Source of the DNA: Candidatus Pantoea soli
GTDB lineage: Bacteria; Pseudomonadota; Gammaproteobacteria; Enterobacterales; Enterobacteriaceae
Reading direction: 5' to 3'
Length of the DNA: 64,000 nucleotides
Assembly (NCBI RefSeq): GCF_007833795.1
Contig: NZ_CP032702.1
Location: 3,534,001 to 3,598,000 of the forward strand
Of this stretch, positions 45,014-60,844 are shown one piece after another. Within the stretch, counting starts at the first letter, position 1. Every line of letters starts with the position of its first letter. Below the pieces are notes generated by a model. The model did not search any database. It had not been told where the DNA came from and saw nothing but the letters and a program-made list of their open reading frames with translations. The position numbers and the translations under genes were made by a program.

Positions 45014-45352
45014 TTAATCGTCGCTATCGCTGAAATCCTCAACGGTATCCATCTGCGGTTTACCGCCGGATAACGTGTGGAAACGCTTAGGGCGCTTGAT
45101 ACGCGCGGTATATTTCGACCACACACGTTCAGCTTCCGTTTGCGGCTCGCGCTGACCACGACATACTTCTAAAAACGAACGTTCCTCTTCAGTCGCGGGT
45201 TCGCGTTTGGCAAGGTCCAGTTCATTGAAAGCATAACCGTGGCGTTCCAGAAGCTGCGCTTCTTTAATGGTGAAGTCACCATGACGCGAAAATCCACGTG
45301 GATAATGTTTGTTATCGAAGAAACGATTAGTTGTTGCGAAGCTTTCCGCCAT
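45014..45352 (-). CDS. maoP: Macrodomain Ori organisation protein MaoP
   Basis: The 112-residue protein starts [25 protein letters not shown] and corresponds to E. coli MaoP (YifE) by length, sequence and position between comM and hdfR. It works with the maoS site to organise the Ori macrodomain. The C-terminus is acidic ([11 protein letters not shown]). No maoS sequence was looked for beyond this locus. Confidence 0.93.
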   Translation of the reverse strand: MAESFATTNRFFDNKHYPRGFSRHGDFTIKEAQLLERHGYAFNELDLAKREPATEEERSFLEVCRGQREPQTEAERVWSKYTARIKRPKRFHTLSGGKPQMDTVEDFSDSDD

Positions 45353-45473
45353 TTTACACGCTCCTGATTCTCATATGGCCGTGCTATTTATGGCGCGGAG
45401 TATTAGATAGGCTTGACAGAGTGTAAAACAAAACATTTAAATCAGTACGACAAACATTTTTTGGGAGAATGCT

Positions 45474-46295
45474 GTGGATACGGAATTACTGAAAACTTTC
45501 CTTGAAGTGAGCAGAACGCGACATTTCGGGCGCGCTGCTGAGGCACTTTACCTTACGCAGTCTGCCGTTAGTTTTCGCATCCGACAGCTTGAAAACCAGC
45601 TGGGTGTTAATCTTTTTACGCGGCATCGCAATAACATCCGTCTGACGTCAGCAGGAGAACGCCTGCTGCCCTATGCGGAGAGCCTGATGAGCACCTGGCT
45701 AATGGCGAAGAAAGAGGTCTCGCATACCCAGCAGCATCATGAGCTGTCTATCGGGGCCAGTGCATCGCTATGGGAGGCGTATCTGACACCCTGGCTGCAA
45801 ACGCTCTATGAAAACCGTGAGAGTCTGCATCTGGAAGCGCGTATTGCGCAGCGCCATCTGCTGGTTAAACAGTTGCACGAACGACAGCTGGATCTGTTGA
45901 TTACCACCGAAGCGCCCAAAATGGATGAATTGACCAGCCAGCAGATTGGACATATTTCCCTCGCCTTATGCCGGGCGCGTAAAACGGAAAAAAGGGAAAA
46001 GTATGATTACATCAAACTGGAATGGGGCGCTGATTTTCATCAGCATGAAAGTTATCTTTCCAGTGATGATGTGCCGGTATTAACCACAACCTCCGCGCAC
46101 GTCACCCGGGAATTACTGCACACCACCGGCGCCTGCGCCTTTTTACCCGATTTCTGGCACGGCATTTACAACGATTTAATGGTTATTCCGGATACGCCTG
46201 TAGCCGTCAGGCCGTTATATGCCGTATGGCTGCAGAATAGCGATCAGCAGGCACATATTCGTCAGCTGCTTAAATATCCGGTACTGACACACTGA
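45474..46295 (+). CDS. hdfR: LysR-family regulator HdfR
   Basis: The 273-residue protein starts at GTG 45474 after GGGAGA. The winged helix [41 protein letters not shown] matches HdfR, known in E. coli to repress flhDC and to affect gltBD. It is divergent from maoP and converges with the rRNA operon end (trpT), as at E. coli rrnC. Confidence 0.94.
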   Translation: MDTELLKTFLEVSRTRHFGRAAEALYLTQSAVSFRIRQLENQLGVNLFTRHRNNIRLTSAGERLLPYAESLMSTWLMAKKEVSHTQQHHELSIGASASLWEAYLTPWLQTLYENRESLHLEARIAQRHLLVKQLHERQLDLLITTEAPKMDELTSQQIGHISLALCRARKTEKREKYDYIKLEWGADFHQHESYLSSDDVPVLTTTSAHVTRELLHTTGACAFLPDFWHGIYNDLMVIPDTPVAVRPLYAVWLQNSDQQAHIRQLLKYPVLTH

Positions 46296-46361
46296 GGGGA
46301 TAAAAGCGGGAAAGTCTGAGGGAAGGTAAACAACTCAGGCTTTTTATCGCCGGATTGCAGA

Positions 46362-46392
46362 CAAAAAAAATCCTTTGCCGAAGCAAAGGATT
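46362..46392 (-). terminator. Terminator of the rRNA operon
   Basis: On the minus strand AATCCTTTGC (46383-46392), loop TTCG, GCAAAGGATT (46369-46378), then a T run, seven bases beyond tRNA-Trp. Confidence 0.93.
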
Positions 46393-46398
46393 ATTTTC

Positions 46399-46474
<76 letters not shown>

Positions 46475-46482
46475 AATGAGGG

Positions 46483-46559
46483 TGGCGGAACGGACGGGGC
46501 TCGAACCCGCGACCCCCTGCGTGACAGGCAGGTATTCTAACCAACTGAACTACCGCTCC
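46483..46559 (-). tRNA. aspT: tRNA-Asp (GTC)
   Basis: 77-base cloverleaf, GGAGCGG acceptor arm, anticodon loop CTGTCAC with GTC, GGTTCGAGCC T-arm, encoded CCA. Confidence 0.97.
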
Positions 46560-46656
46560 ACCGATTCTGTACTGACCGCAGACCGCGTCTGCTTTCAGGT
46601 GTTTCGCCCTTTCCGCGTCACCGGGAAGGTCACGGCCCGCTGAGGGCCTTAAATAG

Positions 46657-46776
46657 ATGCCTGGCAGTTCCCTACTCTCGCATGGGGAGGCCCCACACTA
46701 CCATCGGCGCTACGGCGTTTCACTTCTGAGTTCGGCATGGGGTCAGGTGGGACCACCGCGCTAGTGCCGCCAGGCA
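46657..46776 (-). rRNA. rrf: 5S ribosomal RNA
   Basis: 120 bases from TGCCTGGCGGC to GCCAGGCAT, closely matching the E. coli 5S sequence and its terminal stem. Confidence 0.97.
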
Positions 46777-46872
46777 GATTCTGTTTCGTCCGCGCCGCCC
46801 AAAGCCGCGCAGACCAGTCCGTGAACAAGGCTGAAAATTTTTCCGGGTACCGCAAAACGCCTCTGGCGTTGT

Positions 46873-49777
<2,905 letters not shown>

Positions 49778-49900
49778 TCACAACCCACAGGCGTTTTGCG
49801 CATGTGAATCGCGAAAATCTCGGACCCGGACGCTCCGCCTTATTTCCTGTTACGGGGAAATACGCGGCGCGTTCGTTTCAAATTTTCAGCTTGTTCCGGA

Positions 49901-49913
49901 TTGTTAAAGAGCA
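49901..49913 (-). promoter_or_regulatory. Spacer boxA antitermination site
   Basis: TGCTCTTTAACAA on the minus strand between tRNA-Ala and 23S, identical to the leader boxA. Confidence 0.9.
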
Positions 49914-49967
49914 AATACTTCGCAGTATGCTTATGCAGCACACTCTGAAGTGTTTTTCAGGACTGTA

Positions 49968-50043
49968 TGGTGGAGCTAAGCGGGATCGAACCGCTGACCT
50001 CCTGCGTGCAAGGCAGGCGCTCTCCCAGCTGAGCTATAGCCCC
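49968..50043 (-). tRNA. alaT: tRNA-Ala (TGC)
   Basis: 76-base cloverleaf, GGGGCTATAGCTCAGCTGGG start, anticodon TGC in CCTTGCACG, encoded CCA. Located in the 16S-23S spacer. Confidence 0.97.
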
Positions 50044-50082
50044 ATGCAGTCACTGCAGAAACCGTCTACTACCAGGAAGTGC

Positions 50083-50159
<77 letters not shown>

Positions 50160-50232
50160 GTAGAGGTTTTTCTGCTCGTTACTTTTCTATCAGACAATCT
50201 GTGTGAGCACTGCGCGGGAAGGTATCTTCAGG

Positions 50233-51774
<1,542 letters not shown>

Positions 51775-51926
51775 AAAGTTTGATTTGCTGCAACGAGTGC
51801 AGCGATGCTCTGTGAATTAAACTTCGTAATGAATTACGTGTTCACTCAGCAGAGTCTTGATATTTTTTCAAGCCCGGAGGCTTGTGATATCAATCCCGTG
51901 AGTGCCCACACAGATTGTCTGATAAA

Positions 51927-51939
51927 TTGTTAAAGAGCA
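51927..51939 (-). promoter_or_regulatory. Leader boxA antitermination site
   Basis: TGCTCTTTAACAA between P2 and 16S, the consensus NusB/NusE binding site. Confidence 0.93.
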
Positions 51940-51972
51940 GTGCCGCGATTTCTCAAGCGGCGCGGGATGCGT

Positions 51973-52000
51973 ATATTACGCTTTCCGCTTTCTCAGTCAA
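51973..52000 (-). promoter_or_regulatory. rRNA promoter P2
   Basis: TTGACT (51995-52000) and TAATAT (51973-51978), 16 bases apart on the minus strand. Confidence 0.88.
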
Positions 52001-52091
52001 GCATTTATTTTTGCTTTTCTGAAGGTTGCCTTCAAGGCTGACCTGCTGACAAAGCGCTTCGTAAGCCGTTGTGCCGTGTCAGTGGAGGCGC

Positions 52092-52160
52092 AGTATAGGG
52101 AATTCTTTTTGGCTGACAAGCGCTAATTGCAAATTAATTTCTGAGTGCTGTTTTTTTCTA
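52092..52160 (-). promoter_or_regulatory. rRNA promoter P1 with UP element
   Basis: TTGTCA (52114-52119) and TATACT (52092-52097), 16 bases apart, followed by a GCGCCTCCACTGACACGG start region nearly identical to E. coli rrnB P1. A/T tracts at 52120-52160 form the UP element. Confidence 0.92.
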
Positions 52161-52170
52161 CGAAACCGGC

Positions 52171-53022
52171 CTAAATCGTCAGTTTTTCGAGCAGCGGGAA
52201 GCCATAACGCTGCAGAACCGGTGATAATTGCACCGCTTCTTCATTCATTGCCGTACAGAACGCGACGTTCTGACCGGAAGAAACCGCATGCGGTGCCTCA
52301 TGCTCTAACAGCCACACCGTACGACGCGCAATCGCCGCACCAGAATCCACCAGCCGCGTTCCCTCGGGCAGTACTTGCTGCAGTTCATCGCGTAACAGAG
52401 GAAAGTGCGTACAGCCAAGGACAACCGTATCCGGCGGCTCTTTCATGCGCAGCCAGGGCATGACTGTGCGACGGACCTCTTCCAGCGATACCGCATCGCC
52501 ATGCAGTTTGGCTTCCGCCAGCTGCACCAGTTCCGCCGACCCCAGCATTTCGATATTGCATTCACGCGCAAACTGCGCCACCAGCTGGTGTGTATAAGGA
52601 CGCTTTACCGTGCCGCGGGTTGCCAGCAGGCCCACGACACCATTCCGGGTCAGACGTGCTGCTGGTTTGATGGCGGGTACCACGCCGACCACCGGGAATT
52701 CAAAGCGCTGGCGCAGCGCAGGCAAAGAAACCGTACTTGCGGAATTGCATGCGATGATCACCAGCGCCAGCGGCAGGCGCTGCGTAATGGCGTTGACGAT
52801 GGCTACGACGCGCTCAACGATATACGCTTCGCTTTTTTCGCCGTAAGGAAAACCTTCATTATCGAAGGCATAAAGATAGTGCAGGTCCGGCAGCAGTTGC
52901 CGGACCTCGTCGTAAACGGAGAGCCCACCGACACCGGAATCAAACACCAGCACGGTGGGACGCAGATCAGAAGCTGTAGCTGGCGCTGAGGTAGTACTCC
53001 CTTCCTGGAGTTGGATAGCCAT
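52171..53022 (-). CDS. murI: Glutamate racemase
   Basis: The protein (283 residues) starts at ATG 53022 ([11 protein letters not shown]), as in E. coli. It carries the racemase motifs [16 protein letters not shown], the first catalytic cysteine in [15 protein letters not shown], and the second in [10 protein letters not shown]. It provides D-glutamate for peptidoglycan. Its first 56 bp overlap the 3' end of btuB in another frame, an arrangement shared with E. coli. Confidence 0.97.
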   Translation of the reverse strand: MAIQLQEGSTTSAPATASDLRPTVLVFDSGVGGLSVYDEVRQLLPDLHYLYAFDNEGFPYGEKSEAYIVERVVAIVNAITQRLPLALVIIACNSASTVSLPALRQRFEFPVVGVVPAIKPAARLTRNGVVGLLATRGTVKRPYTHQLVAQFARECNIEMLGSAELVQLAEAKLHGDAVSLEEVRRTVMPWLRMKEPPDTVVLGCTHFPLLRDELQQVLPEGTRLVDSGAAIARRTVWLLEHEAPHAVSSGQNVAFCTAMNEEAVQLSPVLQRYGFPLLEKLTI

Positions 53023-54847
53023 ACGCTGTCTCGTAATCTTTATCGAACAGGTTGGCAATTCTACCACGAACGGTGAACTGTGATGTGACCGGATACGAAA
53101 CTGCCAGATCCCACAAGCTGACACCGCCCAGTTTGACGCGCTGGGCAGTATAAGCGTGGTTGTAGTCCGCATCACAGCGCTCGCCGAGATAGTGATACGT
53201 CACCGACCAGTCAAAATCATACAGCGTCCAGTCGAGCTGATACTTAACCTGCTGCTTTGCACGGCGCAGCAGAGGCTGGTCAGTTTCAGCATTACGCGCG
53301 TCAACATAATCCCAGGAGAGCTGATGACTGAGCGGGCCGGTGTCAACTGAAGCCGTGGCTTCAACGCCCCTGATACGCGCCTGACTGATGTTGTAATAGA
53401 TATAGGTCGCTGGATCGCTATCAATCAGGTTATCGATATCGTTGCGATACCCTGAAACACGCCAGTTAACGGGTCCGGTCAACCCGGAGAAGCCGCCTTC
53501 CCACTGCTTACTCTCTTCCGGCTTCAGATCGCTGTTACCATACGAACCGTACAGCTGGCCAAGCCGCGGCGCTTTATAAGCAGTAGCGTAGTTAGCGAAG
53601 ATGCTGTACCCCTCGACGAACTCCCAGGATGCCCCACCCTGCCAGGTGCCGTGCCAGCCAAACTGGCTGTTATCATCGCCCCTTACCGCGCCTTCCAGCG
53701 TCACGCTGCCAAGCTGCTGCTGAGCGGTGGCGTAAAGACCGGTATTGCGCAGTTCGGTACTTTCGGCAACGTAAGCCGTACCAGGTGCGGTAGTTTGTTT
53801 TTGCCAGTCCACACCGGCGCTGACGGTACCCTGCGCCACCCGCAAAGTATTTCCCCATTGCAGGTTGTACTGTTTGCTGTCATCCAGCGTGGATGAAGGA
53901 CCATAGCGGCCGGTGCGCGGATCGTAGTTGTAGTCCTTGCTGCGGCTGTAACTGGCAATCAGCTGCGTTGAATAGAGATCGTTGCTGTAGCGTAATCCAC
54001 TGTCCCACGTCTGGCTGTAGAGCTGTCGGGTATCATTCAGGCCGTTGATATTGAAGTTCGTGTCATAGCTGTACGTGCCATCGTAAGCCGTACGGTTATC
54101 GAACCCGTAGCCGCGCACAAAGCCACTGATCTCATCAGTGAACTGATGTTCCAGCGCGCCGTAGAGCGTCTTATTCATAAAGCCATCGCGATCTTTTTGT
54201 GCCGGATCGCCATAAATATCCGGCAAATCCGCCACCACATCATAGCCGCGTGTATAGGTGTAGTTGCCTGCCACCGTCAGCTTTGTCGCGGCTCCCAGCT
54301 GCTGCTGCACTGAGCCTTCATAATTCTGATAGCCTTTCGAACCCACTCCGGCGCTCAGCGTGGCGCCTGGTTTATCGCGTCCGGTAATAATGTTGACCAC
54401 GCCACCAATGGCGTCCGAGCCATAAACAGCGGAGCGTGCCCCGCGTACGTATTCGATGCGCTGTACCAGCGACAGGGGAATCTGGCTCAGATCCGACGAT
54501 CCGGACACTCCCGCCTGGTTAAGCCGGATGCCATCAATCAGAATCAGCACGTGGCTGGAGTTGGTTCCGCGAATGAACAGAGAGCTTTGCTGGCCTAAGC
54601 CACCGTTCTGCGCAACGTCGACGCCCGGCAAACGCCGCATCACATCGGTCAGGCTTTTTGCCTGCCAGCGATCGATATCATCGCGCGTCACCACGGAGGT
54701 TGAAGCCAGCACCGAAGACACCGGCTGCTGAAAGCGGTTTGCAGTCACGATTTGCGTATCATCATTCTGCAGGGCGTGGCCATATTGCGCCCAGAGTGAC
54801 AGCGCCGTTGCACTGAGTGCAAACAGCGGAGCATGTGTGTTTTTCAT
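52967..54847 (-). CDS. btuB: TonB-dependent outer-membrane cobalamin receptor
   Basis: The protein (626 residues) starts at ATG 54847 with a signal peptide ([20 protein letters not shown]). A TonB box-like segment DDTQIVTA is followed by the plug domain ([40 protein letters not shown]) and a 22-strand barrel ending in the aromatic YLSASYSF. It takes up vitamin B12. It is preceded by a cobalamin riboswitch and overlaps murI. Confidence 0.96.
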   Translation of the reverse strand: MKNTHAPLFALSATALSLWAQYGHALQNDDTQIVTANRFQQPVSSVLASTSVVTRDDIDRWQAKSLTDVMRRLPGVDVAQNGGLGQQSSLFIRGTNSSHVLILIDGIRLNQAGVSGSSDLSQIPLSLVQRIEYVRGARSAVYGSDAIGGVVNIITGRDKPGATLSAGVGSKGYQNYEGSVQQQLGAATKLTVAGNYTYTRGYDVVADLPDIYGDPAQKDRDGFMNKTLYGALEHQFTDEISGFVRGYGFDNRTAYDGTYSYDTNFNINGLNDTRQLYSQTWDSGLRYSNDLYSTQLIASYSRSKDYNYDPRTGRYGPSSTLDDSKQYNLQWGNTLRVAQGTVSAGVDWQKQTTAPGTAYVAESTELRNTGLYATAQQQLGSVTLEGAVRGDDNSQFGWHGTWQGGASWEFVEGYSIFANYATAYKAPRLGQLYGSYGNSDLKPEESKQWEGGFSGLTGPVNWRVSGYRNDIDNLIDSDPATYIYYNISQARIRGVEATASVDTGPLSHQLSWDYVDARNAETDQPLLRRAKQQVKYQLDWTLYDFDWSVTYHYLGERCDADYNHAYTAQRVKLGGVSLWDLAVSYPVTSQFTVRGRIANLFDKDYETAYGYPTPGREYYLSASYSF

Positions 54848-54854
54848 TGTTATA

Positions 54855-54879
54855 GCATCCAAAAGATGAAGCAGGATGC
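54855..54879 (-). promoter_or_regulatory. Hairpin near the btuB start, riboswitch output
   Basis: GCATCC (54874-54879) and GGATGC (54855-54860) form a hairpin ending eight bases before the btuB ATG. The same hairpin in E. coli hides the btuB ribosome site when B12 is bound. Confidence 0.8.
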
Positions 54880-54929
54880 CGCAGGCCTGAGATTGATAGC
54901 ACGCGATAATCTCAGCGTTTGCGACGACA

Positions 54930-55084
54930 CACCGGCAGGTCTTCGGGCTGAGAATCATAAATGGTGAAAAACTTCCCATCCCGCAGGACAGTGTTTGTAA
55001 CTCCCCTCACCACGACATTCTTTACCGCTGCGCGTCAGCTCCAGATTCGCACTGGATTCCCTTTTAACTCAAGGAGGCCGGCTG
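54930..55084 (-). ncRNA. Cobalamin riboswitch upstream of btuB
   Basis: The B12 box AGCCCGAAGACCTGCC (54934-54949) is exact. Upstream, AGGGAATCCAGTGCGAATCT and GGAGCTGACGCGCAGCGGTA match the E. coli btuB aptamer core. The outer stem is formed by GCCGGC near 55080 and GCCGGT near 54932. It lowers btuB expression when adenosylcobalamin is abundant. Confidence 0.96.
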
Positions 55085-55209
55085 CCGCAGTCTACGTTTA
55101 AGCCGGCGGGGAATCCACACTTCCAGCTGGCTTGTGTGGTGCAGGGCTGGACATCAGCAGGTGAATGCCTACAATCGCCCGGCAAGCAGGCTTATTACCA
55201 GGATGAAAG

Positions 55210-56313
55210 ATGACACCCGAACAGCTTCCGATTGAACAGTACGACGCGCAACTGGCGGAGAAAGCCACCCGCTTACAGGCGATGATGGCGCCCTTTGCTG
55301 CGCCAGACGTGGAGGTGTTTCGCTCCCCTGTCAGTCATTACCGCATGCGCGCCGAATTCCGGATCTGGCACGACGGTGACGATCTCTACCACATCATCTT
55401 TGATCAGCAGACGAAACAGCGAATTCGTGTCGATCGCTTTCCGGCAGCCAGCGAATTAATCAACACCCTGATGCCGAAACTGATCGATGCACTCCGCGAT
55501 AATCATACGCTGCGTTTTAAACTGTTCCAGATCGACTACCTCTCTACGCTGAGTAATCAGATCGTTATTTCCCTGCTTTACCACCGCAGGCTGGAAGACG
55601 AATGGACCGCCGCTGCCAGCGCGCTGCGCGATGACCTGCAGGCGCAGGGGTTTGACGTACAGCTGATAGGCCGCGCCACGAAAACCAAAATCTGCCTTGA
55701 TCGGGATTATGTGGATGAGCGCCTGCCGGTGGCGGGCAAAGAGATGATCTACCGTCAGGTGGAAAACAGTTTTACTCAGCCAAATGCGGCAATGAATATT
55801 CAGATGCTGGAGTGGGCGCTGGATGTAACCCGTCAGGCGCGCGGCGACCTGCTGGAACTTTACTGCGGTAACGGTAACTTTTCGCTGGCGCTGGCGCGTA
55901 ATTTCCGCCGCGTGCTGGCAACAGAAATCGCTAAACCGTCGGTGGCCTCGGCGCAATATAACATCGCCGCAAACCACATTGATAACGTACAGATTATCCG
56001 CATGGCGGCCGAGGAGTTTACCCAGGCGATGAACGGCGTGCGCAGTTTTAACCGTTTAGAGGGTATCGATCTTAACAGCTATCAGTGCGAAACCATTTTT
56101 GTCGATCCACCGCGCAGCGGGCTGGATGCAGAGACGGTAAAAATGGTACAGGCTTATCCGCGTATCCTTTATATCTCCTGTAATCCGGAGACGCTGTGCG
56201 ACAACCTGCGCACGCTCAGCGCAACCCATGAAGTGACACGACTGGCGCTGTTCGATCAGTTCCCGTACACCCACCATATGGAGTGTGGCGTGCTGCTTAC
56301 GCGTAAAGCGTAA
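55210..56313 (+). CDS. trmA: tRNA (uracil-5-)-methyltransferase
   Basis: The 367-residue protein has the SAM-binding [26 protein letters not shown] and the catalytic cysteine in YISCNPETL. It methylates U54 of tRNA to ribothymidine. Length matches E. coli TrmA (366). It is divergent from btuB and ends at a strong terminator. Confidence 0.97.
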   Translation: MTPEQLPIEQYDAQLAEKATRLQAMMAPFAAPDVEVFRSPVSHYRMRAEFRIWHDGDDLYHIIFDQQTKQRIRVDRFPAASELINTLMPKLIDALRDNHTLRFKLFQIDYLSTLSNQIVISLLYHRRLEDEWTAAASALRDDLQAQGFDVQLIGRATKTKICLDRDYVDERLPVAGKEMIYRQVENSFTQPNAAMNIQMLEWALDVTRQARGDLLELYCGNGNFSLALARNFRRVLATEIAKPSVASAQYNIAANHIDNVQIIRMAAEEFTQAMNGVRSFNRLEGIDLNSYQCETIFVDPPRSGLDAETVKMVQAYPRILYISCNPETLCDNLRTLSATHEVTRLALFDQFPYTHHMECGVLLTRKA

Positions 56314-56318
56314 AAACA

Positions 56319-56344
56319 AACGGGAACCTCGCGGTTCCCGTTTT
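56319..56344 (+). terminator. Terminator between trmA and yijD
   Basis: AACGGGAACC (56319-56328), loop TCGC, GGTTCCCGTT, then T residues; AAAAC on the other side may let it serve yijD too. Confidence 0.9.
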
Positions 56345-56348
56345 GCAT

Positions 56349-56705
56349 TCAGTTTCTGTTTTTGGCGCGGCGGAAGCGGGTAGCAATCCAGAACACCAGC
56401 GCCACCATCAGAATGGTCGGGATAAAATTAGACCCGATATCCGGATATTCCGCGCGTACCAGCGCGCTATACACCAGAATACCCAGCAGGAAAAACGCCG
56501 CGGCCAGTGAAGGCATACCATCGGGCATGTTGCGGTTCAGATAACGCTGATGCAGGCTCCAGGCTGCCAGGCCAAGGGCAATCAGCGGAAAGATCGAAAA
56601 GGGAACAAATGTGCTGAACAGCACCGAAAAGGAGCCGTTGATCGCTAAACCGGTGATAAAAGCCAGTAACAGCGTTCCTTTATCGCGAGGGTTTTGCTCA
56701 ATCAT
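56349..56705 (-). CDS. yijD: Inner-membrane protein YijD
   Basis: The 118-residue protein has four hydrophobic helices and matches E. coli YijD ([35 protein letters not shown]). Function unknown. It follows fabR by 18 bp, as in E. coli, where the two are cotranscribed. Confidence 0.93.
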   Translation of the reverse strand: MIEQNPRDKGTLLLAFITGLAINGSFSVLFSTFVPFSIFPLIALGLAAWSLHQRYLNRNMPDGMPSLAAAFFLLGILVYSALVRAEYPDIGSNFIPTILMVALVFWIATRFRRAKNRN

Positions 56706-56723
56706 TTCATTATCCTTATTACA

Positions 56724-57368
56724 TTACTCTTCGGGGGTTTCCAGGGTCACCGCCAGGCGTTCTTGTTCCCGGCGATACCAGTAATAAGCGCCTTTGGCGA
56801 TCATCCGCAGCTGCAGCACCAGACGTTCTTCCAGTTTGCGCCGCTGCTCACTGTCCACATCCAGCGCTTCCGCACCGGCACTGAACACAATTGTGACCAT
56901 TGCTTCTGCCTGCGCTTCGGTGAAGCTGCGCGGCATGCGGTTTTCCAGTTCCAGATAGTCGGCCAGTTCGGCAATAAAGTGCTGAATTTCACGCGCCACG
57001 GCCGCACGAAACGCGGCTGATGTGCCGGAGCGTTCACGCAGTAACAGCCGGAAGGCGTTCGGGTTATTCCCGATAAACTCCATAAACGTCGAGACCGAGG
57101 TTTTAATGATGCTGCCGCCTTTGGCAATACGCTGACGCGCCTGGCGCATCAGCTGGCGCAGCATCAGCCCGCTCTCGTCCACCATGGTTAAACCCAGCTC
57201 ATCCACATCGCGGAAGTGCCGATAAAAGGAAGTGGGTGCAATACCGGCTTCACGTGCGACTTCACGCAGACTCAGGCTGGCAAAACTCCTTTCTGCACTT
57301 AACTGACTGAAGGCAGCCTCAATCAGCGAACGTCGTGTACGTTCCTTTTGTTGCGCTCGAACGCCCAT
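56724..57368 (-). CDS. fabR: TetR-family repressor of unsaturated fatty acid synthesis
   Basis: The 214-residue protein starts [20 protein letters not shown] with a TetR helix-turn-helix ([21 protein letters not shown]). It is near-identical to E. coli FabR through the first 140 residues. FabR senses the saturated/unsaturated acyl balance and represses fabA and fabB. Neighbours sthA (divergent) and yijD are as in E. coli. Confidence 0.97.
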   Translation of the reverse strand: MGVRAQQKERTRRSLIEAAFSQLSAERSFASLSLREVAREAGIAPTSFYRHFRDVDELGLTMVDESGLMLRQLMRQARQRIAKGGSIIKTSVSTFMEFIGNNPNAFRLLLRERSGTSAAFRAAVAREIQHFIAELADYLELENRMPRSFTEAQAEAMVTIVFSAGAEALDVDSEQRRKLEERLVLQLRMIAKGAYYWYRREQERLAVTLETPEE

Positions 57369-57561
57369 TTTCCCAGCCTTGTGAGTGATCAGGCAGGCAC
57401 TATAACAAACTTTTCAGCGTACAGTGGCGCAAACTTTGTGACCGCCTGTTAACCTCACTGATTGTCAAACTTGTGCAATTTACGCTGTTAGAATTCAGAA
57501 GTGCGCGGCGGGATGTTAGAATCTCGTTGTAAAAATGTATAGAAACATAGGACGTACTGGT

Positions 57562-58962
57562 ATGCAAAAGTCTTACGATTACGATGCCATTGTGATTGGC
57601 TCCGGTCCGGGCGGCGAAGGTGCGGCAATGGGGCTGGTGAAGCAGGGAGCGCGCATCGCAGTGATCGAACGCTACCACAACATCGGCGGCGGTTGTACTC
57701 ACTGGGGAACCATCCCTTCCAAAGCCCTGCGTCACGCTGTCAGCCGTATCATTGAATTCAACCAAAACCCTCTCTACAGCGACCACACCCGACTTCTGCG
57801 CTCCTCGTTTGCCGACATTCTTAACCACACTGAGAACGTCATCAGTCAGCAAACGGCGATGCGTCAGGGATTTTATGAGCGTAACCGCTGTGAGCTGTAT
57901 CAGGGCGACGCGCATTTTGTGGATGCCAATACCATTGAGGTTGAACAGCCTGACGGCACCCGCGAACGCTTAACGGCAGGAAAATTTGTCATTGCCTGCG
58001 GCTCGCGTCCGTACCATCCGGCCGACGTCGATTTCACTCACCCGCGCATTTATGATTCCGATTCCATCCTCAACCTGCATCATGAGCCGGGTCACGTCAT
58101 TATCTACGGTGCCGGTGTTATCGGCTGCGAATATGCGTCGATTTTCCGCGGCCTGAATGTGAAGGTGGATTTGATTAACACCCGCGATCGCCTGCTGGCG
58201 TTTCTCGATCAGGAGATGTCCGATTCGCTCTCTTATCACTTCTGGAACAGCGGCGTTGTCATTCGTCACAACGAAGAGTTTGAGAAGATTGAAGGCGTCA
58301 GCGACGGTGTCATCATGCACCTGAAATCCGGTAAGAAGGTGAAAGCCGACTGCCTGCTGTACGCGAACGGTCGTACCGGGAATACGGACTCCCTGGCGCT
58401 GGAAAATGTTGGCCTGGAAGCGGATGGCCGCGGCCTGCTGAAAGTTAACAGCATGTACCAGACTGCCCAGCCGCACATTTACGCCGTCGGTGATGTGATT
58501 GGTTATCCGAGCCTGGCGTCAGCCGCTTACGATCAGGGCCGGATTGCTGCACAGGCCATCATCAAAGGTGAGGCCACCGCGCATCTGATCGAGGATATCC
58601 CGACCGGGATTTACACCATTCCGGAGATCAGCTCAGTAGGGAAAACAGAGCAGCAGCTGACAGCGATGAAAGTGCCCTATGAAGTGGGCCGTGCGCAGTT
58701 TAAACACCTGGCACGCGCGCAGATTGTCGGCATGCACGTTGGCAGCCTGAAGATTCTGTTCCACCGTGAGACCAAAGAGATTCTCGGTATTCACTGCTTT
58801 GGTGAACGCGCCGCGGAGATCATTCACATCGGCCAGGCCATTATGGAGCAGAAGAACGGCGGTAACACGATTGAGTACTTCGTGAATACCACCTTCAACT
58901 ACCCCACCATGGCCGAAGCCTACCGCGTGGCGGCATTAAACGGCTTAAACCGCCTGTTTTAA
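57562..58962 (+). CDS. sthA: Soluble pyridine nucleotide transhydrogenase
   Basis: The protein (466 residues, E. coli length) starts at ATG 57562 with AGGA upstream. FAD-binding [14 protein letters not shown], then [14 protein letters not shown], where the second cysteine of the usual disulphide is replaced by threonine as in other SthA proteins, an NAD(P)-binding [14 protein letters not shown] and a dimerisation domain. It balances NADPH and NADH. Its end overlaps that of convergent oxyR by 18 bp. Confidence 0.97.
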   Translation: MQKSYDYDAIVIGSGPGGEGAAMGLVKQGARIAVIERYHNIGGGCTHWGTIPSKALRHAVSRIIEFNQNPLYSDHTRLLRSSFADILNHTENVISQQTAMRQGFYERNRCELYQGDAHFVDANTIEVEQPDGTRERLTAGKFVIACGSRPYHPADVDFTHPRIYDSDSILNLHHEPGHVIIYGAGVIGCEYASIFRGLNVKVDLINTRDRLLAFLDQEMSDSLSYHFWNSGVVIRHNEEFEKIEGVSDGVIMHLKSGKKVKADCLLYANGRTGNTDSLALENVGLEADGRGLLKVNSMYQTAQPHIYAVGDVIGYPSLASAAYDQGRIAAQAIIKGEATAHLIEDIPTGIYTIPEISSVGKTEQQLTAMKVPYEVGRAQFKHLARAQIVGMHVGSLKILFHRETKEILGIHCFGERAAEIIHIGQAIMEQKNGGNTIEYFVNTTFNYPTMAEAYRVAALNGLNRLF

Positions 58963-59862
58963 TGAGGCGTCCAGATAACCCTGCATGTGGGTTTTGATTG
59001 CTTCTGCCAGCTGCTCATAGCGGCTGCGCAGAGGCGATCCCGGACGATACACCAGCGCAATGGTGCGCTGCGGCACCGGTTTATAACAGGGCAGATAGCA
59101 CACGCCATCGCGCACGCGTTCATTCGGCACCGCCAGCGAAGGCAGCAACGTGATCCCGCTGCCTGCCGCCACCATATTGCGCAGCGTTTCCAGACTGGTG
59201 GCGCGGAAATGCGTATCTTCATCCGCGCCGGCTTCAAAGCAAAAGCCCATTGCCTGATCGCGCAGACAGTGGCCATCTTCCAGCATCAGTAACTTTTCCC
59301 CGGCCAGATCGGACATCGGCACGCGATCGCGGTCGTGCCACGGGTGATCCTGATAGATCGCCAGCTTCATCGGTTCGTCAAACAGCGGTACTTCGATAAA
59401 GGCTTCACTCTCTTTGACCAGCGCCAGGATTGCGCAGTCCAGCTTGCCGCTGTCCAGCTGCGCCAGCAGCTGCTGCGTCTGGGCTTCATGCAGGTACATT
59501 TCGAGCTTTGGAAACGTCTGATGCAGCATCGGAATGATATGCGGCAGCAGATAGGGACCGGTAGTCGGAATCAGACCAATATGCAGTGGTCCGGACATGG
59601 TTTCGCCCTGCTGGCTTGCCATCTCCTTCAGCACTTTTACTTCGCGCAGTACGGTTCGCGCCTGATCCACCAGCAGCAAGCCAGCCTGAGTAAATAACAC
59701 TTTGCGGCTGGTACGCTCCAGCAGCATCACACCCAGCTCATCTTCCAGCTTGCGAATCTGTCCACTTAAGGTTGGCTGGCTGACATGGCAGGCATCAGCA
59801 GCACGACGAAAGTGGCGATGTTCCGCCAGCGAAACCAGATACTCCAGATCACGAATGTTCAT
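58945..59862 (-). CDS. oxyR: LysR-family hydrogen peroxide sensor OxyR
   Basis: The protein (305 residues from ATG 59862, [22 protein letters not shown]) matches E. coli OxyR. The two redox cysteines, nine residues apart, are in [18 protein letters not shown] and form the activating disulphide on peroxide. It is divergent from a peroxiredoxin-glutaredoxin gene, with an OxyR-type operator between them. Confidence 0.97.
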   Translation of the reverse strand: MNIRDLEYLVSLAEHRHFRRAADACHVSQPTLSGQIRKLEDELGVMLLERTSRKVLFTQAGLLLVDQARTVLREVKVLKEMASQQGETMSGPLHIGLIPTTGPYLLPHIIPMLHQTFPKLEMYLHEAQTQQLLAQLDSGKLDCAILALVKESEAFIEVPLFDEPMKLAIYQDHPWHDRDRVPMSDLAGEKLLMLEDGHCLRDQAMGFCFEAGADEDTHFRATSLETLRNMVAAGSGITLLPSLAVPNERVRDGVCYLPCYKPVPQRTIALVYRPGSPLRSRYEQLAEAIKTHMQGYLDASLKQAV

Positions 59863-59893
59863 TGAAATCCTCCAAACCACGATAGCCCGTGGC

Positions 59894-59928
59894 GATAGAT
59901 AGAATAGCAACGAACGATTAGCCCTATC
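59894..59928. promoter_or_regulatory. OxyR operator between oxyR and the Prx-Grx gene
   Basis: The region from GATAGATAGAATAG to CGATTAGCCCTATC holds ATAG/CTAT-type half sites at the spacing expected for an OxyR tetramer. Confidence 0.68.
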
Positions 59929-59990
59929 AAGCCGCCAGCGGGAATAATACCGGCCATCTGATTAAGACCACGGAATAATGGAGAAGCACG

Positions 59991-60725
59991 ATGTTTGCAA
60001 GCCAGGAAGGCAATGCCGTACCGCAGGTGACCTTTCATACCCGTCAGGGCGACCGCTGGGTTGATGTTACTACTGACGACCTGTTCAGCGACAAAACGGT
60101 GATTGTATTCTCGCTGCCCGGCGCGTTCACGCCGACCTGTTCATCCAGCCACCTGCCGCGCTACAACGAACTGTTCAGCACTTTCCGGCAGCATGGCGTT
60201 GACAGCATTCTGTGCGTCTCCGTGAACGATACCTTTGTCATGAACGCGTGGAAGGCCGACCAGCGCGCGGAGCAGATCACCTTTATTCCCGATGGCAACG
60301 GCGATTTTACGCGCGGCATGAACATGCTGGTAGAGAAAGCGGAAGTGGGCTTTGGCCCGCGTTCATGGCGTTACTCAATGCTGGTGCGCAACGGCATTAT
60401 CGAAAAGATGTTTGTGGAGCCGGATAAGCCTGGCGATCCGTTTGAAGTCTCTGATGCGGACACGATGCTGCGCTATCTGGCCCCGGAATTTAAGCTGCAG
60501 GAATCGGTGTCGCTGTTTACCAAACCCGGCTGTCCGTTCTGCACCAAAGCCAAACAGCTGCTGATTGATCGCAGCATTGCCTTTGAAGAAATCGTTCTGG
60601 GGCAGGATGCCACGACTGTCAGCCTGCGTGCCGTCTCCGGCCGGGCTACGGTGCCTCAGGTATTTATTGGCGGTCGCCATATCGGCGGCAGCGACGATCT
60701 GGAGCAGTACCTGCAATCTGCCTGA
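59991..60725 (+). CDS. Hybrid peroxiredoxin 5-glutaredoxin
   Basis: The 244-residue protein fuses a Prx5-type peroxiredoxin (residues 1-160; peroxidatic Cys50 in [13 protein letters not shown]) to a glutaredoxin (about 170-244; CPFC with Cys181 and Cys184, TVPQVFIGG and GGSDDL for glutathione). Such fusions reduce peroxides using glutathione through their own glutaredoxin domain; they occur in Haemophilus, Yersinia and related bacteria. Divergence from oxyR and an operator between them point to induction by peroxide. Confidence 0.95.
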   Translation: MFASQEGNAVPQVTFHTRQGDRWVDVTTDDLFSDKTVIVFSLPGAFTPTCSSSHLPRYNELFSTFRQHGVDSILCVSVNDTFVMNAWKADQRAEQITFIPDGNGDFTRGMNMLVEKAEVGFGPRSWRYSMLVRNGIIEKMFVEPDKPGDPFEVSDADTMLRYLAPEFKLQESVSLFTKPGCPFCTKAKQLLIDRSIAFEEIVLGQDATTVSLRAVSGRATVPQVFIGGRHIGGSDDLEQYLQSA

Positions 60726-60804
60726 CCGAATCACTGCGCTGGCCTGGAGTGCCAGCCCTTGATGATGTGCCTATAACAATATGACATTCTGAAGTAGAGG
60801 TTGG

Positions 60805-60835
60805 CGGGCTATGCGAACATAGCCCGTTTTTTTTA
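60805..60835 (+). terminator. Terminator after the Prx-Grx gene
   Basis: CGGGCTATG (60805-60813), loop CGAA, CATAGCCCG (60818-60826), then a run of eight T. Confidence 0.93.
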
Positions 60836-60844
60836 TGCGGCGGT

